Assembly (NCBI RefSeq): GCF_902829255.1
Contig: NZ_CADEPK010000353.1
Location: 1-64,000 of the forward strand
Length of the DNA stretch: 64,000 nt
Direction: 5' to 3'
DNA from: Metabacillus niabensis
GTDB lineage: Bacteria; Bacillota; Bacilli; Bacillales; Bacillaceae
In this document: positions 9,630-18,577 of the stretch, piece after piece
How the letters are laid out: each line of letters starts with the position of its first letter
Numbering within the stretch: the first letter of the stretch is position 1
Notes under the pieces: generated by a model
The model's database searches: none
What the model saw: only the letters and a program-made list of their open reading frames with translations
What the model was told of the DNA's origin: nothing
Made by a program: the position numbers and the translations under genes

Positions 9630-10079
9630 ATGAAAATTGATTCAATAGATAAGAAAATTATTGATGAATTAAGAGAAAATAGCAGATTATCGATGAGTGA
9701 GTTAGGAAGAAGAATCAATTTATCTTCTCCATCTGTAACAGAACGTGTAAGGAGAATGGAGTCATTTGGGATAATCAAAAAGTATACATTGGAAGTGGAT
9801 TATGAAAAATTAGGACTTCCGATTCAATGCATAATAGAAGCTACCGTTAAGAATGGCGACTATACCTCTTTTAAAAAATATATTGAGAAGTTACCCAATG
9901 TTGAATTTTGTTATCGAATTGCAGGAAATGCCTGTTACATGCTTAAAATGCAATTCGATACTTTTGCTAAAGCAGAGGAATTTATTGAAAATGTGAATCC
10001 GTATGCGCATACGATCACGCATTTTATTTTTTCACAGGTCGAGACTCAATTTAAAATGGATTCTAACGATTATTCATAA
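9630..10079 (+). CDS. Lrp/AsnC-family transcriptional regulator
   Basis: 149 residues. Residues 1-60 are the winged helix (IDSIDKKIIDELRENSRLSMSELGRRINLSSPSVTERVRRMESFGIIKKYT), the signature of Lrp/AsnC. The C-terminal part is a RAM-type ligand-binding/oligomerisation domain (YRIAGNACYMLKMQFDTFAKAEEFIE). These regulators usually sense amino acids and often control a divergent neighbour; here that is the AhpD-like gene. ATG at 9630 has GGAGATTAA about 12 bp upstream, a slightly long spacing. The ligand cannot be told. Confidence 0.9.
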   Translation: MKIDSIDKKIIDELRENSRLSMSELGRRINLSSPSVTERVRRMESFGIIKKYTLEVDYEKLGLPIQCIIEATVKNGDYTSFKKYIEKLPNVEFCYRIAGNACYMLKMQFDTFAKAEEFIENVNPYAHTITHFIFSQVETQFKMDSNDYS

Positions 10080-10141
10080 AAATTCTATATGTAAGACTGC
10101 CTGTAATATTCATTATCATTATATAATGGAAGCACAATAAT

Positions 10142-10175
10142 AAAAAACGAGAGATTCAACTATCTCTCGTTTTTT
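10142..10175. terminator. Bidirectional terminator between lrp-type gene and minJ
   Basis: AAAAAACGAGAGAT and ATCTCTCGTTTTTT form a symmetric stem with a six-base loop and T-tracts on both strands. It lies between two convergent genes. Confidence 0.85.
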
Positions 10176-10186
10176 ACATTTAGAAA

Positions 10187-11374
10187 TTACACCGCTTCAT
10201 TTTCCCACTTCTTGTCATCTTCAACAAATAAGATGCCTAATTCATGATGCTCTCCATCATATAACGCGCGTTGGGTAAAGCGGATTTCTCCATTAAAATC
10301 GATGACCTCGAGCTTACAATATGCTCGGTTTTTTTGAAGTGCTTGATAAAATTCGTCAATTGTTTTTACAGCATGACCATTTACCTTCATTATCATTTCC
10401 CCGACCTGCAGACTCATTTTCTCCGCTGGTGAATGTGGAAGAATCCCGAGAATCATTAATCCTTTATCACGCTTTGAAAAATAAAATGCAGCAGAATCAT
10501 CGTTCATTCGTTGTCTTATCGTAATAAATTCACGCCCAACAATTGCAACAAGTATAGCAATAAAGGAAACGATCGGTACCCATATGCTAACGACTGAAAC
10601 GAGCAATGTGATAATCCCTAACCAAATAACTCGAACGCCCGTCACCTTAATGCTTTCCTTTGGTAATGAACCTTGGACTTGCTGATGAAATCCTAGGAAA
10701 AACGGAACGAAAAGCAGCATAAATGGTTCACCGTTTACCGTTAACACAGGCCACCATGGAAGAGTGGACGATAGCTCTCCACCAGGAACTAAGAATAATA
10801 ATGGAAGCATCCATGACCGATTTGCAACATGTGTTCCAATCGGCAAGCCTCTCGTACTCGTCTTTACATATGGTGATGTCCGCTTATGTGCTGTCCGAAA
10901 AATAAGCACACCTTCTGCAATGATTAATAAGCTAGCAACAATGCTTAACGACGAAAAACTCGTTTCCGATAAACCGATTAAAAATTGCTCGGCATTAGCA
11001 ACTTGTCCATTAACTAATATTTGTGCGGCTAAAAAGGTTATACCAACGGAAAATGCTGCCGAAAGCAAACGTAGACGCAATGTTAACCCAAGTATTGCCG
11101 TCACAATCGCGAGAAGAACCAATGTGCCAAACGGAAGGCTTACTCCAAGTGCGAAAAGAATGATGGAAACAATCAATCCGATGAATAAACCTTTTGTATA
11201 CGTAAACTTTAGCTCTTCATACATATCTTGAACACGGATATGAAAGGAATTTCTTTCTCGTTTAATGCGAATATATCCATGAGCAAGAGCTAGTAGAAAG
11301 AACAAATAAAATAGGGGATGAAGAAAAAAACGGCCAACTGCAAAAAGCAACTCTAGTAACCATTGTTCTATCAA
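10187..11374 (-). CDS. minJ: MinJ-like PDZ membrane protein, cell-division topological factor
   Basis: 395 residues: several membrane segments through residue about 290 (e.g. WLGIITLLVSVVSIWVPIVSFIAILVAIV), then a PDZ domain at the C-terminus (LMILGILPHSPAEKMSLQVGEMIMKVNGHAVKTIDEFYQ). B. subtilis MinJ is 397 residues with the same topology and links DivIVA to MinD at poles and septa; it lies beside swrA and ctpB, exactly as here. The start is TTG at 11374 preceded by AGGTGGG. Length, domain order and synteny all agree. Confidence 0.88.
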   Translation of the reverse strand: MIEQWLLELLFAVGRFFLHPLFYLFFLLALAHGYIRIKRERNSFHIRVQDMYEELKFTYTKGLFIGLIVSIILFALGVSLPFGTLVLLAIVTAILGLTLRLRLLSAAFSVGITFLAAQILVNGQVANAEQFLIGLSETSFSSLSIVASLLIIAEGVLIFRTAHKRTSPYVKTSTRGLPIGTHVANRSWMLPLLFLVPGGELSSTLPWWPVLTVNGEPFMLLFVPFFLGFHQQVQGSLPKESIKVTGVRVIWLGIITLLVSVVSIWVPIVSFIAILVAIVGREFITIRQRMNDDSAAFYFSKRDKGLMILGILPHSPAEKMSLQVGEMIMKVNGHAVKTIDEFYQALQKNRAYCKLEVIDFNGEIRFTQRALYDGEHHELGILFVEDDKKWENEAV

Positions 11375-11449
11375 AACAGAATCCCACCTAACTGTTTCTA
11401 CTCTATTGGTTACTCATATTTTACCACCTCTATGAATAATTGAGTATGC

Positions 11450-11797
11450 TTATTTTAAGTTGTTCCATAGACTTGTATTTGATAAAGAAAAATCACTTAA
11501 TGAATGATCAATTTCAATATGCAAAATATCCTCTATCATTTGGAGTGATTTTTTTATATCTGCTAAATTCAATGACAGTCTCTTACTGTTCTGAACTAAG
11601 TATGTAAAATAGTCACGAACGACTTCTTTATCAATTTGCTCTGTTTCTTTCACTGTCGTGTAATTTGCTAAATATCTGCAAAATAACTGAATCCATTTAC
11701 TCTAATGAGCAGCACCCTGTGCATCCGCGTTTATCTCACTTAATTCTTTAATTAAATGCTGATAAACCTTTTCCCGATGATAGCTAGACTTTTTCAT
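11450..11797 (-). pseudogene. swrA: swrA (swarming motility protein) interrupted by an in-frame TAG
   Basis: The frame from ATG at 11797 (GGGGG upstream) to the TAA near 11450 would give about 115 residues; B. subtilis SwrA has 117. It starts MKKSSYHREKVYQHLIKELS and is stopped by TAG at 11704-11702. The same frame then continues SKWIQLFCRYLANYT... and ends NLADIKKSLQMIEDILHIEIDHSLSDFSLSNTSLW, which matches the SwrA C-terminus closely (RLGINLTDIKRSMHLI..., LKDFSLSNVTLW, from memory). The frame is intact on both sides of the stop. A GTG at 11653 could restart translation of the last 67 residues, but without a good ribosome-binding site. Position between minJ and ctpB is as in B. subtilis. SwrA boosts DegU-P activation of the fla/che operon. 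Confidence 0.85.
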
Positions 11798-11996
11798 GAT
11801 GAATCCCCCGGCTTTCTAATCGTTTATCATTTATCTTACAATGTTTTATCCATGAGCCTATTTTTAATATCATTCGTGTTCACTTATATGTATTCGACAT
11901 TTTTATCAGTTTTCCGTCTAACCGGATTAAAATTAGTGGATCTTACCTAGACGTTTTTTATTTATAGGCATTCAGAAATAAGAAATTACGGGAAAT

Positions 11997-12030
11997 AAAA
12001 AGGGACTAACGACAGGTTAGCCCCTTTTTG
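11997..12030 (-). terminator. Terminator of ctpB
   Basis: AAAAGGGACTAAC and GGTTAGCCCCTTTTT pair across GACA, directly after the ctpB stop codon. Confidence 0.85.
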
Positions 12031-12031
12031 C

Positions 12032-13489
12032 TTATTCAAACAATGCCTTCATTCCCATTTTTAATTGCTGGTCATTTTCATCATTGTCTTTTAGTTCACT
12101 GATTTTTTGATTTAATGTATCGGCAGTCTGCAAATCAATTTTTCCTGTTACCGGAAGCTCATTTGCTTCTTGGAACTTCTTAACTGCCTTTTCTGTTTCT
12201 TTACTAAAATAACCATCCTCACGACCTGGCTCAAAGCCTAATCCCTTTAAAGCAATTTGTGCAGTTTTTACTTGCTCATTATTCATATCAACAACTAATG
12301 ATTTATCGATTTGCAACGGACTTAACTGGTAAACAGCCGACTGGGAAACAGGGATTGTCGGTTCTACACCTTTTTTATGAATCCAATTTCCTTCAGGTGT
12401 TAACCATTTGTAAAGTGTGAGCTTGATGTTACTTCCATCTCCCATTGGAACAGCCTGTTGTACCGTTCCTTTACCAAAGGATGTGTCACCAACAACCTTA
12501 TAGCCAGATGCCTCCTTTAAGGCACCTGCAAGTATTTCTGAGGCAGAGGCACTTCCTTTATCAATAAGAACTGTTACAGGATATTTCTTTTTCTCTTTTA
12601 AAGTAGAGAAATATCGTTTTTTATCACCATTGCGTTCTTCAATTTGAATATACGGATGGTCCTTTGTGACAAATTGCTTTAAAATTTCCTCAACGCTTTG
12701 CAAGTATCCACCAGGATTTCCACGAACATCTAAGACAAGACCTTCCATCTTTTTATCCTCTAAATCCTTAAGGGTTGCCTGAAAATCTTTAGCAGTATTT
12801 TCAGAGAACGATGTAATTTGAATATACCCTACTTTTTTGCCTTTATAATCCTTCATTGAGCCGAATACCGTTTCAACTGGAATTTCATCACGAACAACAT
12901 CAAATGTTAATCTTTCTCGAGAATTTGGCCTCATCACCTCGATGGCTACCTTCGTACCTTTTTCTCCACGAATTTTCAAAACCGTTTCATGTAAATTTAG
13001 CCCTTCGACATCTTCACCATTAATTTTTATAATTTGGTCATCTGGCTGAAGACCTGCCTTCTCAGCAGGAGAGCCTTTAAAAGGTGCAACAATCGTTACT
13101 TTACCACCCTTCATTCCAACTTCCGCACCGATTCCTTCAAATGAGGAATCAAGTGATTGTGAAAATTGCTTTGCCGTCTCCTTATCCATATAAACGGAAT
13201 ACGGATCATCTAACGTAGACAGCATCCCTTGAATGGCACCCTCTAAAAGCTTTTCTTCATCAACCTCTTCTACATAACGAGTTGAAATGAGCTCTAGTGC
13301 CTGCTTAAACTTATCAAATCCTTTTATTTCAGAAGCTTCCTCCTCAGCACTAAATACATTTCCCATTACCGGGAGTGCTTCAGTCTTGCTCGCGTTCTCC
13401 TGATGGAAAACTTCCGTGCCTAAGTACATGCTACCTGCTCCTGCAATGAATGCTAGTACGATTAACAATGCGGCTACTCTCTGCTTCAT
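12032..13489 (-). CDS. ctpB: Carboxy-terminal processing protease CtpB (S41 family)
   Basis: 485 residues from ATG at 13489, which follows AGGAGGTATAGG. Residues about 1-30 form a signal anchor. A PDZ domain follows (SSFEGIGAEVGMKGGKVTIVAPFKGSPAEKAGLQPDDQIIKINGEDV). The S41 protease core has GNPGGYLQS, DKGSASASEILAGALKE with the catalytic serine, and the catalytic lysine in GDTSFGKGTVQQ. A C-terminal peptidoglycan-binding repeat (AQIALKGLGFEPGREDGYFSKETEKAVKKFQ) completes it. In Bacillus CtpB cleaves SpoIVFA during sigma-K activation; the wall-binding tail fits an extracytoplasmic site. Its place between swrA and the M23/ftsEX genes matches B. subtilis. Confidence 0.9.
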   Translation of the reverse strand: MKQRVAALLIVLAFIAGAGSMYLGTEVFHQENASKTEALPVMGNVFSAEEEASEIKGFDKFKQALELISTRYVEEVDEEKLLEGAIQGMLSTLDDPYSVYMDKETAKQFSQSLDSSFEGIGAEVGMKGGKVTIVAPFKGSPAEKAGLQPDDQIIKINGEDVEGLNLHETVLKIRGEKGTKVAIEVMRPNSRERLTFDVVRDEIPVETVFGSMKDYKGKKVGYIQITSFSENTAKDFQATLKDLEDKKMEGLVLDVRGNPGGYLQSVEEILKQFVTKDHPYIQIEERNGDKKRYFSTLKEKKKYPVTVLIDKGSASASEILAGALKEASGYKVVGDTSFGKGTVQQAVPMGDGSNIKLTLYKWLTPEGNWIHKKGVEPTIPVSQSAVYQLSPLQIDKSLVVDMNNEQVKTAQIALKGLGFEPGREDGYFSKETEKAVKKFQEANELPVTGKIDLQTADTLNQKISELKDNDENDQQLKMGMKALFE

Positions 13490-13820
13490 CCTATACCTCC
13501 TTGAAATTCCAATATAAACAGGTTTTAACAAACTTATAAGTAGACTTTTATTAGTATATGTTATGCTTGGACAAATCATGTAAGCAAATGTGAAAAGAAA
13601 CAGCTAATATTAGAAATAGCATTTTCATACAGGTGTGACAAATTCAATATATTTTAGCTAGTTTTGTTTTATATGAGCATTTTATTTGGATTTGTCCGTA
13701 TGATTCTTTTTTTAGCATGTATTTTTCCTTAGCACCTCTAGTATTTCATCGTTTCTTTCCCGCTAGTTCAGAATGCGGTTTTTAACATTCTATCGATTAA
13801 CTAATACTTTTGCATAATAA
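13490..13820. other. Intergenic region upstream of ctpB
   Basis: AT-rich spacer between ctpB and the terminator of the M23 gene. It must hold the ctpB promoter (in B. subtilis sigma-G/sigma-F and sigma-A type), but no unambiguous box is visible. No ORF is supported. Confidence 0.35.
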
Positions 13821-13851
13821 AAAGCCTCTAAAACAATTGTTTTAGAGACTT
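13821..13851 (-). terminator. Terminator of the M23 hydrolase gene
   Basis: AAGCCTCTAAAAC pairs with GTTTTAGAGACTT across a four-base loop; a T-tract follows on the minus strand. Confidence 0.85.
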
Positions 13852-13867
13852 CAATAATGATTGATGT

Positions 13868-15292
13868 TTACCGAAGATACTTTCTTGGATTGACAGCATT
13901 ACTCGATCCATTCCAAGGTCCTTCGTGGATTTCAAAATGTAAATGCGGTCCAGTAGAAATACCTGTATTACCCATGAGTGCAATTTGTTGGCCTTGTGAG
14001 ACTGTCTGACCAGCACTTACCAAACTTGCTTCAAGATGTCCATATACAGTTGTATATACTTGTCCATTCATATTATGAGTAATAAAAACAACATTACCAT
14101 AGCCACTCATAACTCCTGAGCGAATAACTGTACCACTTGCTGGAGCATAAATCGGTGTCCCAGAACTGTTTGCGATATCAATTCCCGCATGTAGCTTTCT
14201 TTTCCCTGTTACCGGGTGAACACGCATGCCAAATTCAGATGTGACTGTTCCAGATGCTGGCCATATGAAACTACTACTTACTTCAGCAGGTGTTTCTGAT
14301 GATGACGAGTTACTAGAATTGCTTGAGTCGTTTGAGCTACTTGAGTTATTTGATGAACTTGAACTACTTGAGCTTTGAGTGCTTTCTGTACTTTGTGTAC
14401 TTTGAGTCGTTTGCTTACTCTGCTGTGCCTCTTGTGCTTTTTTTGCTTCCTCAGCTTGCTGCTTGGCTGCTTCAGCTTGTTTTTTTGCTTCTTCTGCTGC
14501 AGCACGGGCAGCTGCTTCAGCGGCTTCTTTTTGTCTCTTTTGTTCCTGCTCAATTGCTTTCTTTTGTTCAGCTAAAAAGTCTGCTTCAACTTCAAGCTCC
14601 TGAATATCTTGGATCGTATCGCCATATTTAGCCTGAACTTGCTTCATTAACTCCTGCTTTTGTTTAGACTGTTCGCTTAACTTTTTCTCTAATGATTCAA
14701 GCTCTTTTAAAGAATCCTCTAGGTTTTTCTTTTCTGTTATTAATGCAGTCTCAGCCGTTTCTAATGTTGCCTTGTCCTCTTCATGAGCTTTAAGTATCTC
14801 ACGGTCTGCTTCAACGATCGTTGATACAGCACTAACTCGACTGACTAAGTCACCGAAGCTTTGCGCACCTAAAACGACCTCTAAATAACTAACTACTCCA
14901 CCGCCTTGTTGCAATGAGCGAGCACGGTCTTCTAGTAAATTATTACGCTCTGAAATTCTCTTTTTGACTTCATCAATTTCAACCTTTAAATCTTCAATCT
15001 TCTTTGTTGTTTCTTCAATGCTTTCTTTTTTTTCACGGATTTTACCACTTGTTTCTGAAACTTGTAAGTCAATGGATTTAATTTCTTCATCAAGCTTTGA
15101 CTTTTCCGCCTGCAATCCAGCTGCTTCGGTTTCCTTTTTTTCGAGATTTGTTGAAACATCTGATTGCTTTTGCTGGATATCTTGCTTTTTCTCCTCTAGC
15201 GTTTCAGCGAGGGCAGAATTGTTCAATGGTAGTAATAATCCGCTTGTACCGATAGCGGTAGCCAAGCTAAATGTCACAAATTTTCTGTTCAC
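13868..15292 (-). CDS. Coiled-coil M23 (LytM-type) peptidoglycan hydrolase next to ftsEX
   Basis: 474 residues. A signal peptide (cleavage near ALA-ETLEE, about residue 30) is followed by a long coiled coil (to about 270) and an Ala/Glu-rich helix. A serine-rich linker (about 290-340) leads to an M23 LytM domain with HPVTGKRKLHAGIDIA and HLHFEIH; both metal-binding motifs are present, so it should be active. The coiled coil plus hydrolase design is that of the partners activated by FtsEX (EnvC, PcsB, CwlO). B. subtilis FtsEX activates CwlO, which has an NlpC/P60 catalytic domain, so this gene has the same role in context but a different catalytic domain. GTG start at 15292. Confidence 0.9.
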   Translation of the reverse strand: MNRKFVTFSLATAIGTSGLLLPLNNSALAETLEEKKQDIQQKQSDVSTNLEKKETEAAGLQAEKSKLDEEIKSIDLQVSETSGKIREKKESIEETTKKIEDLKVEIDEVKKRISERNNLLEDRARSLQQGGGVVSYLEVVLGAQSFGDLVSRVSAVSTIVEADREILKAHEEDKATLETAETALITEKKNLEDSLKELESLEKKLSEQSKQKQELMKQVQAKYGDTIQDIQELEVEADFLAEQKKAIEQEQKRQKEAAEAAARAAAEEAKKQAEAAKQQAEEAKKAQEAQQSKQTTQSTQSTESTQSSSSSSSSNNSSSSNDSSNSSNSSSSETPAEVSSSFIWPASGTVTSEFGMRVHPVTGKRKLHAGIDIANSSGTPIYAPASGTVIRSGVMSGYGNVVFITHNMNGQVYTTVYGHLEASLVSAGQTVSQGQQIALMGNTGISTGPHLHFEIHEGPWNGSSNAVNPRKYLR

Positions 15293-15421
15293 AATCTTTC
15301 CTCCCCAAATATATATGTAGACGCATTGAGCAGCGCCGATTTAAAAACTTTGGATTACGATGTTCAATGTGTTGATATATATGTAAAACGCAAGCGCCTT
15401 GCTTTTCTCGTAACAAAACTA

Positions 15422-15452
15422 GTAAACTAGCAATAAAATATTGCTAGTTTAC
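15422..15452 (-). terminator. Perfect hairpin overlapping the ftsX stop codon
   Basis: GTAAACTAGCAATA and TATTGCTAGTTTAC form a perfect 14-bp stem with a three-base loop. On the minus strand only a modest T-rich stretch (TAGTTTTGTT) follows, so it may be a partial terminator or an mRNA-end stabiliser between ftsEX and the M23 gene. Confidence 0.6.
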
Positions 15453-16339
15453 ACTTTTAAGAACTTACGTACAGACATTAAGCTTCCCCAAACACCTATT
15501 AAAGCACCAATTAACAGTAAGATAGCTGATACTTGGAAGACGAAAGGATTAAACGGTAAAAACTCAATAAATGTTCCTTGAACGCTTTGAGCAACATATT
15601 TATAAATGGAATTATAGCCAAAGATGATTAAGGCAATTGGAATAACAGCTCCTAATGCACCGAGGAATAACCCTTCTAGGAAAAATGGCCAACGAATAAA
15701 TCCGTTCGTTGCTCCAACTAGTTTCATAATTTCAATTTCACGTCGACGCGCAAAAATTGTAATTTTAATAGTATTAGAAATTAAGAACATTGCTGTAAAG
15801 AGCAAACCAATGATTAAGGCAATCCCTATATTACGAGAGATTGTGAGGACATCGAATAGCTTTTCAACTTCCTCTTTTCCGTAATTTACTTTATATGCAT
15901 TGTCTAGCTTTTCTATTTGTTTTGCTACTTTTTCCGTTGCCTGTGGCTCTTTTGCTTTGACAACATATACATCGTTTAGAGGGTTGTTTTGCTCAAACAG
16001 CTCAAACGATTTTCCTTCCTCACCTAAGCTATCAACTAGACTATCTAGTTCTTGATCTTTAGATGAGTACGTAATAGATTCTACTTGTTTTATCTTTTCA
16101 ATTTCACTTTTAAGTGTTGCTTTCGCATTTTCATTTGCCGTTACGTCAATTAAAACCCGAATCTCTACATCGTTTTCTAAATTATCTGCGACATGATTTA
16201 AGTTCATCATGATCACTAGAAATGTACCAACTAGAATTAACGTCACCGTTACGGCACTAATTGATGCAAAGGTCATCCACGCATTTCTTGCCAAACTTTT
16301 TAAACTTTCACGAAAATGACGGCCAAGGGTATTAATCAT
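15449..16339 (-). CDS. ftsX: Cell-division ABC transporter permease FtsX
   Basis: 296 residues from ATG at 16339, which overlaps the end of ftsE by 8 bp and follows GGGGAG at good spacing; longer starts inside ftsE are less likely. The typical FtsX pattern is present: an N-terminal cytoplasmic segment (RHFRESLKSLARNAWMTFASI), one membrane helix, a large extracellular loop (about 55-165), and three C-terminal helices. FtsX has no transport role in this family. It passes ATP-hydrolysis state to an extracellular wall hydrolase, presumably the M23 protein encoded next downstream. Confidence 0.95.
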   Translation of the reverse strand: MINTLGRHFRESLKSLARNAWMTFASISAVTVTLILVGTFLVIMMNLNHVADNLENDVEIRVLIDVTANENAKATLKSEIEKIKQVESITYSSKDQELDSLVDSLGEEGKSFELFEQNNPLNDVYVVKAKEPQATEKVAKQIEKLDNAYKVNYGKEEVEKLFDVLTISRNIGIALIIGLLFTAMFLISNTIKITIFARRREIEIMKLVGATNGFIRWPFFLEGLFLGALGAVIPIALIIFGYNSIYKYVAQSVQGTFIEFLPFNPFVFQVSAILLLIGALIGVWGSLMSVRKFLKV

Positions 16340-17018
16340 ATAAACCATACTCCCCTCTTGCTTCGTCACGCACAATTTTTCCATCTTCAACTGCGATGAC
16401 ACGCTTTTTCAACGTATTAACAATTTCCTTGTTATGTGTTGCCATAACAACCGTTGTTCCTCGATTATTAATTTCTTCAAATAGATGCATAATTTCCCAT
16501 GATGTATCTGGATCAAGGTTACCAGTAGGCTCGTCAGCAATCATAACAGCTGGGTTATTAACGATTGAACGAGCAATTGATACACGCTGCTGTTCTCCGC
16601 CTGATAATTCATCTGGAAAAAATCGCGCTTTATGCTTAAGCTGAACTAAATCTAGTACATCTAAAACTCGTTTTCTAATATTTCTCGGACTTTCACCGAT
16701 AACTTCTAAAGCAAATGCAACATTTTCAAAGACTGTTAGCTTTGGCAGCAATTTAAAGTCTTGGAAAACAACACCGATGCTACGTCTTAGCATTGGTACT
16801 TTTGATTCCTTCAAAGTTGATAAATCAATACCGTTTATAACAATCTTTCCGCTAGACGGCTTTTCTTCGCGGTACATCATTTTAATAAAAGTTGATTTCC
16901 CAGCACCACTAGGACCAACAACATAAACAAATTCACCAGGATGTATAACTATATCAATACCATTAATGGCTAATACCCCGTTCGGATATGTTTTATATAC
17001 TTCTGACATTTCAATCAT
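16332..17018 (-). CDS. ftsE: Cell-division ATP-binding protein FtsE
   Basis: 228 residues with all ABC motifs: Walker A GPSGAGKST, Q-loop VFQDFKLLP, signature LSGGEQQRVSIARSI, Walker B VMIADEPTGNLDP and the switch histidine in VVMATHNKEIV. FtsE drives conformational change in FtsX to activate wall hydrolysis. The C-terminal tail is short, as usual. AGGTGG precedes ATG at 17018, and ftsX overlaps its 3' end, so the two are translationally coupled. Confidence 0.97.
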   Translation of the reverse strand: MIEMSEVYKTYPNGVLAINGIDIVIHPGEFVYVVGPSGAGKSTFIKMMYREEKPSSGKIVINGIDLSTLKESKVPMLRRSIGVVFQDFKLLPKLTVFENVAFALEVIGESPRNIRKRVLDVLDLVQLKHKARFFPDELSGGEQQRVSIARSIVNNPAVMIADEPTGNLDPDTSWEIMHLFEEINNRGTTVVMATHNKEIVNTLKKRVIAVEDGKIVRDEARGEYGLYD

Positions 17019-17322
17019 AAATTAATACCACCTATATAGTTGTGTATTTGGGGAGTACTGTCAGTTAGTGTCACATATTGTCGATACAAAAGACAGACGA
17101 ACTCCTTGTCTTCAAACTACAAAATTCATTATACCATCAAATTTCGTCATTTATAGACTAAATTTATATTACATTTTTGTTTCATCTTTGTAGCATTGGA
17201 TAAAAACCTTGTGTGGAGCGGAATTCTTGTTGAAATATGGAATAATGTGACAAGTGGGAGAGAAAAATGTAAGTGCTTCTACTATTTGAATTTTAGAACT
17301 TTTTGACTAAAACTGCAAGAAA
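17019..17322. other. Intergenic region upstream of ftsE
   Basis: About 300 bp between cccB and ftsE (both on the minus strand). It contains the ftsE promoter, but no clear boxes, ORF or structured RNA beyond the cccB terminator next to it. Confidence 0.35.
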
Positions 17323-17356
17323 AAATAAAAAAAGAGTGACCATTGTCTGATCACTC
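17323..17356 (-). terminator. Terminator of cccB
   Basis: GAGTGACCA and TGATCACTC form a nine-base stem with one G-T pair, followed on the minus strand by a run of seven T. Confidence 0.8.
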
Positions 17357-17382
17357 CTTCATCTTTTTATATGACATATGTT

Positions 17383-17703
17383 TTACTTTTTCTCAGCGAG
17401 CCAGCTAGCAACTGTTTCTGCTTCTGCCTCACCTAACACCTTAGGCATTCTCCCGTAGCCATTAACTAATATATCCTTTATTTCATCTTTATTATATTTT
17501 GCTCCTATTTCCGTTAAGTCTGGACCGTTTCGCCCTTGAAGGTTCTCACCATGGCAGCCAATACAGTTTTGTTGAACAATTTTTTCAACATCACTACTTG
17601 CTGTCATATTCGTATTCGAACCATCACTCGCTTCCTCTTCACCACCGCATGCTGCCAATACTATTGATGTTCCGAGTAATAACGCCGCTATTTTCTTTTT
17701 CAT
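17383..17703 (-). CDS. cccB: Membrane-anchored cytochrome c-551
   Basis: 106 residues: a lipoprotein signal (LLLGTSIVLAACGGEE, cleavage before the cysteine), a Ser/Asn-rich linker, and one small c-type heme domain (NCIGCHGENLQGRNGPDL with the CxxCH heme site; GRMPKVLGEAEAETVASWL with the axial methionine). In Bacillus CccB passes electrons to cytochrome oxidase at the outer membrane face. Its position just upstream of ftsEX is conserved in B. subtilis. AGGAGG precedes ATG. Confidence 0.93.
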   Translation of the reverse strand: MKKKIAALLLGTSIVLAACGGEEEASDGSNTNMTASSDVEKIVQQNCIGCHGENLQGRNGPDLTEIGAKYNKDEIKDILVNGYGRMPKVLGEAEAETVASWLAEKK

Positions 17704-18040
17704 TTTCTAATCCTCCTCTATTTTCAATTTGCTTAAATGGAGTCTACTTATTTATTCACTATGTATCGTGATCTCGTCACTTATTATAACCACAATTTAC
17801 TAGGTTTGAAACAAGTTCTATATACTACATCGGGCCTGTTTTTATAGAAAACCTTGATAATTCAACCGTTTGCTTAGTTTGATCAATTTTGTGAACTTAT
17901 TAAGTAGCCTTTATTCTCTTTGCACTTTCAAACAAATTGTTGTTTTTTTAGGTTAATCGGAGCGTAAGTGTGAAACTACCGCGGGATATGTTGGATAGGT
18001 GATGCCCCGAAATAGCCATTTTTCAAATAAGGGATGGTAA
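17704..18040. other. Gene-less region between cccB and the membrane protein gene
   Basis: About 340 bp of AT-rich sequence. The cccB promoter must lie here. I see no ORF, repeat or structured RNA. Confidence 0.35.
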
Positions 18041-18493
18041 TTATTTCATTCTATTTTTCCTAGTAAATGAAACATGCCATATCATAAACAGACAAGCGTA
18101 AATATAAAATAGGATGGAATAGCTCGTTTTCCAGCCAGTAAATTCAAGATAATGAACATATCTCGCAATACCCTCAAAAATGGTCGAAAGCAAAACCCAT
18201 AAAATAATATATAAAAAAAGCTTTACTTTTCCGGTAGGAAGGAAATTAACAAAAATAATCCCAAATAGTGCGGGTAAAGTCGTTTCTGTTATGAAATCTG
18301 ATATTTGTGGGCCTTTCTTTCCCATAATATTGTACAAGCCCATGATGCTTGCAAATAAAAGATCAGCAGCTAATGTGTGGAAGGATACGACAAAGAAAGT
18401 CATATAAGCCTCTACTTTTGTGAGGCGCTTTGGCATCAAAAGCAAAACGAAGATGAGTACACTATAGGACACAATTAAAAAGGTAATGGTCAC
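18041..18493 (-). CDS. Small integral membrane protein of unknown function
   Basis: 150 residues with about five hydrophobic helices and short loops (MPKRLTKVEAYMTFF, then TLAADLLFASIMGLYNIMGKKGPQISDFITETTLPALFGIIFVNFLPTGKVKLFLYI). It resembles the small multi-spanning proteins (CBO0543-type) frequent in spore-forming Firmicutes, of unknown function. GTG at 18493 is preceded by GAGGAG. It stands alone, with no clear operon partner. Confidence 0.7.
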   Translation of the reverse strand: MTITFLIVSYSVLIFVLLLMPKRLTKVEAYMTFFVVSFHTLAADLLFASIMGLYNIMGKKGPQISDFITETTLPALFGIIFVNFLPTGKVKLFLYIILWVLLSTIFEGIARYVHYLEFTGWKTSYSILFYIYACLFMIWHVSFTRKNRMK

Positions 18494-18577
18494 TTTGATA
18501 CTCCTCAGTGTGGCGTAGTTTTCTTTATCTTAACCAATTCGATTTATTCTATACAAAAAAGCAGTGATGTTAAAAAT

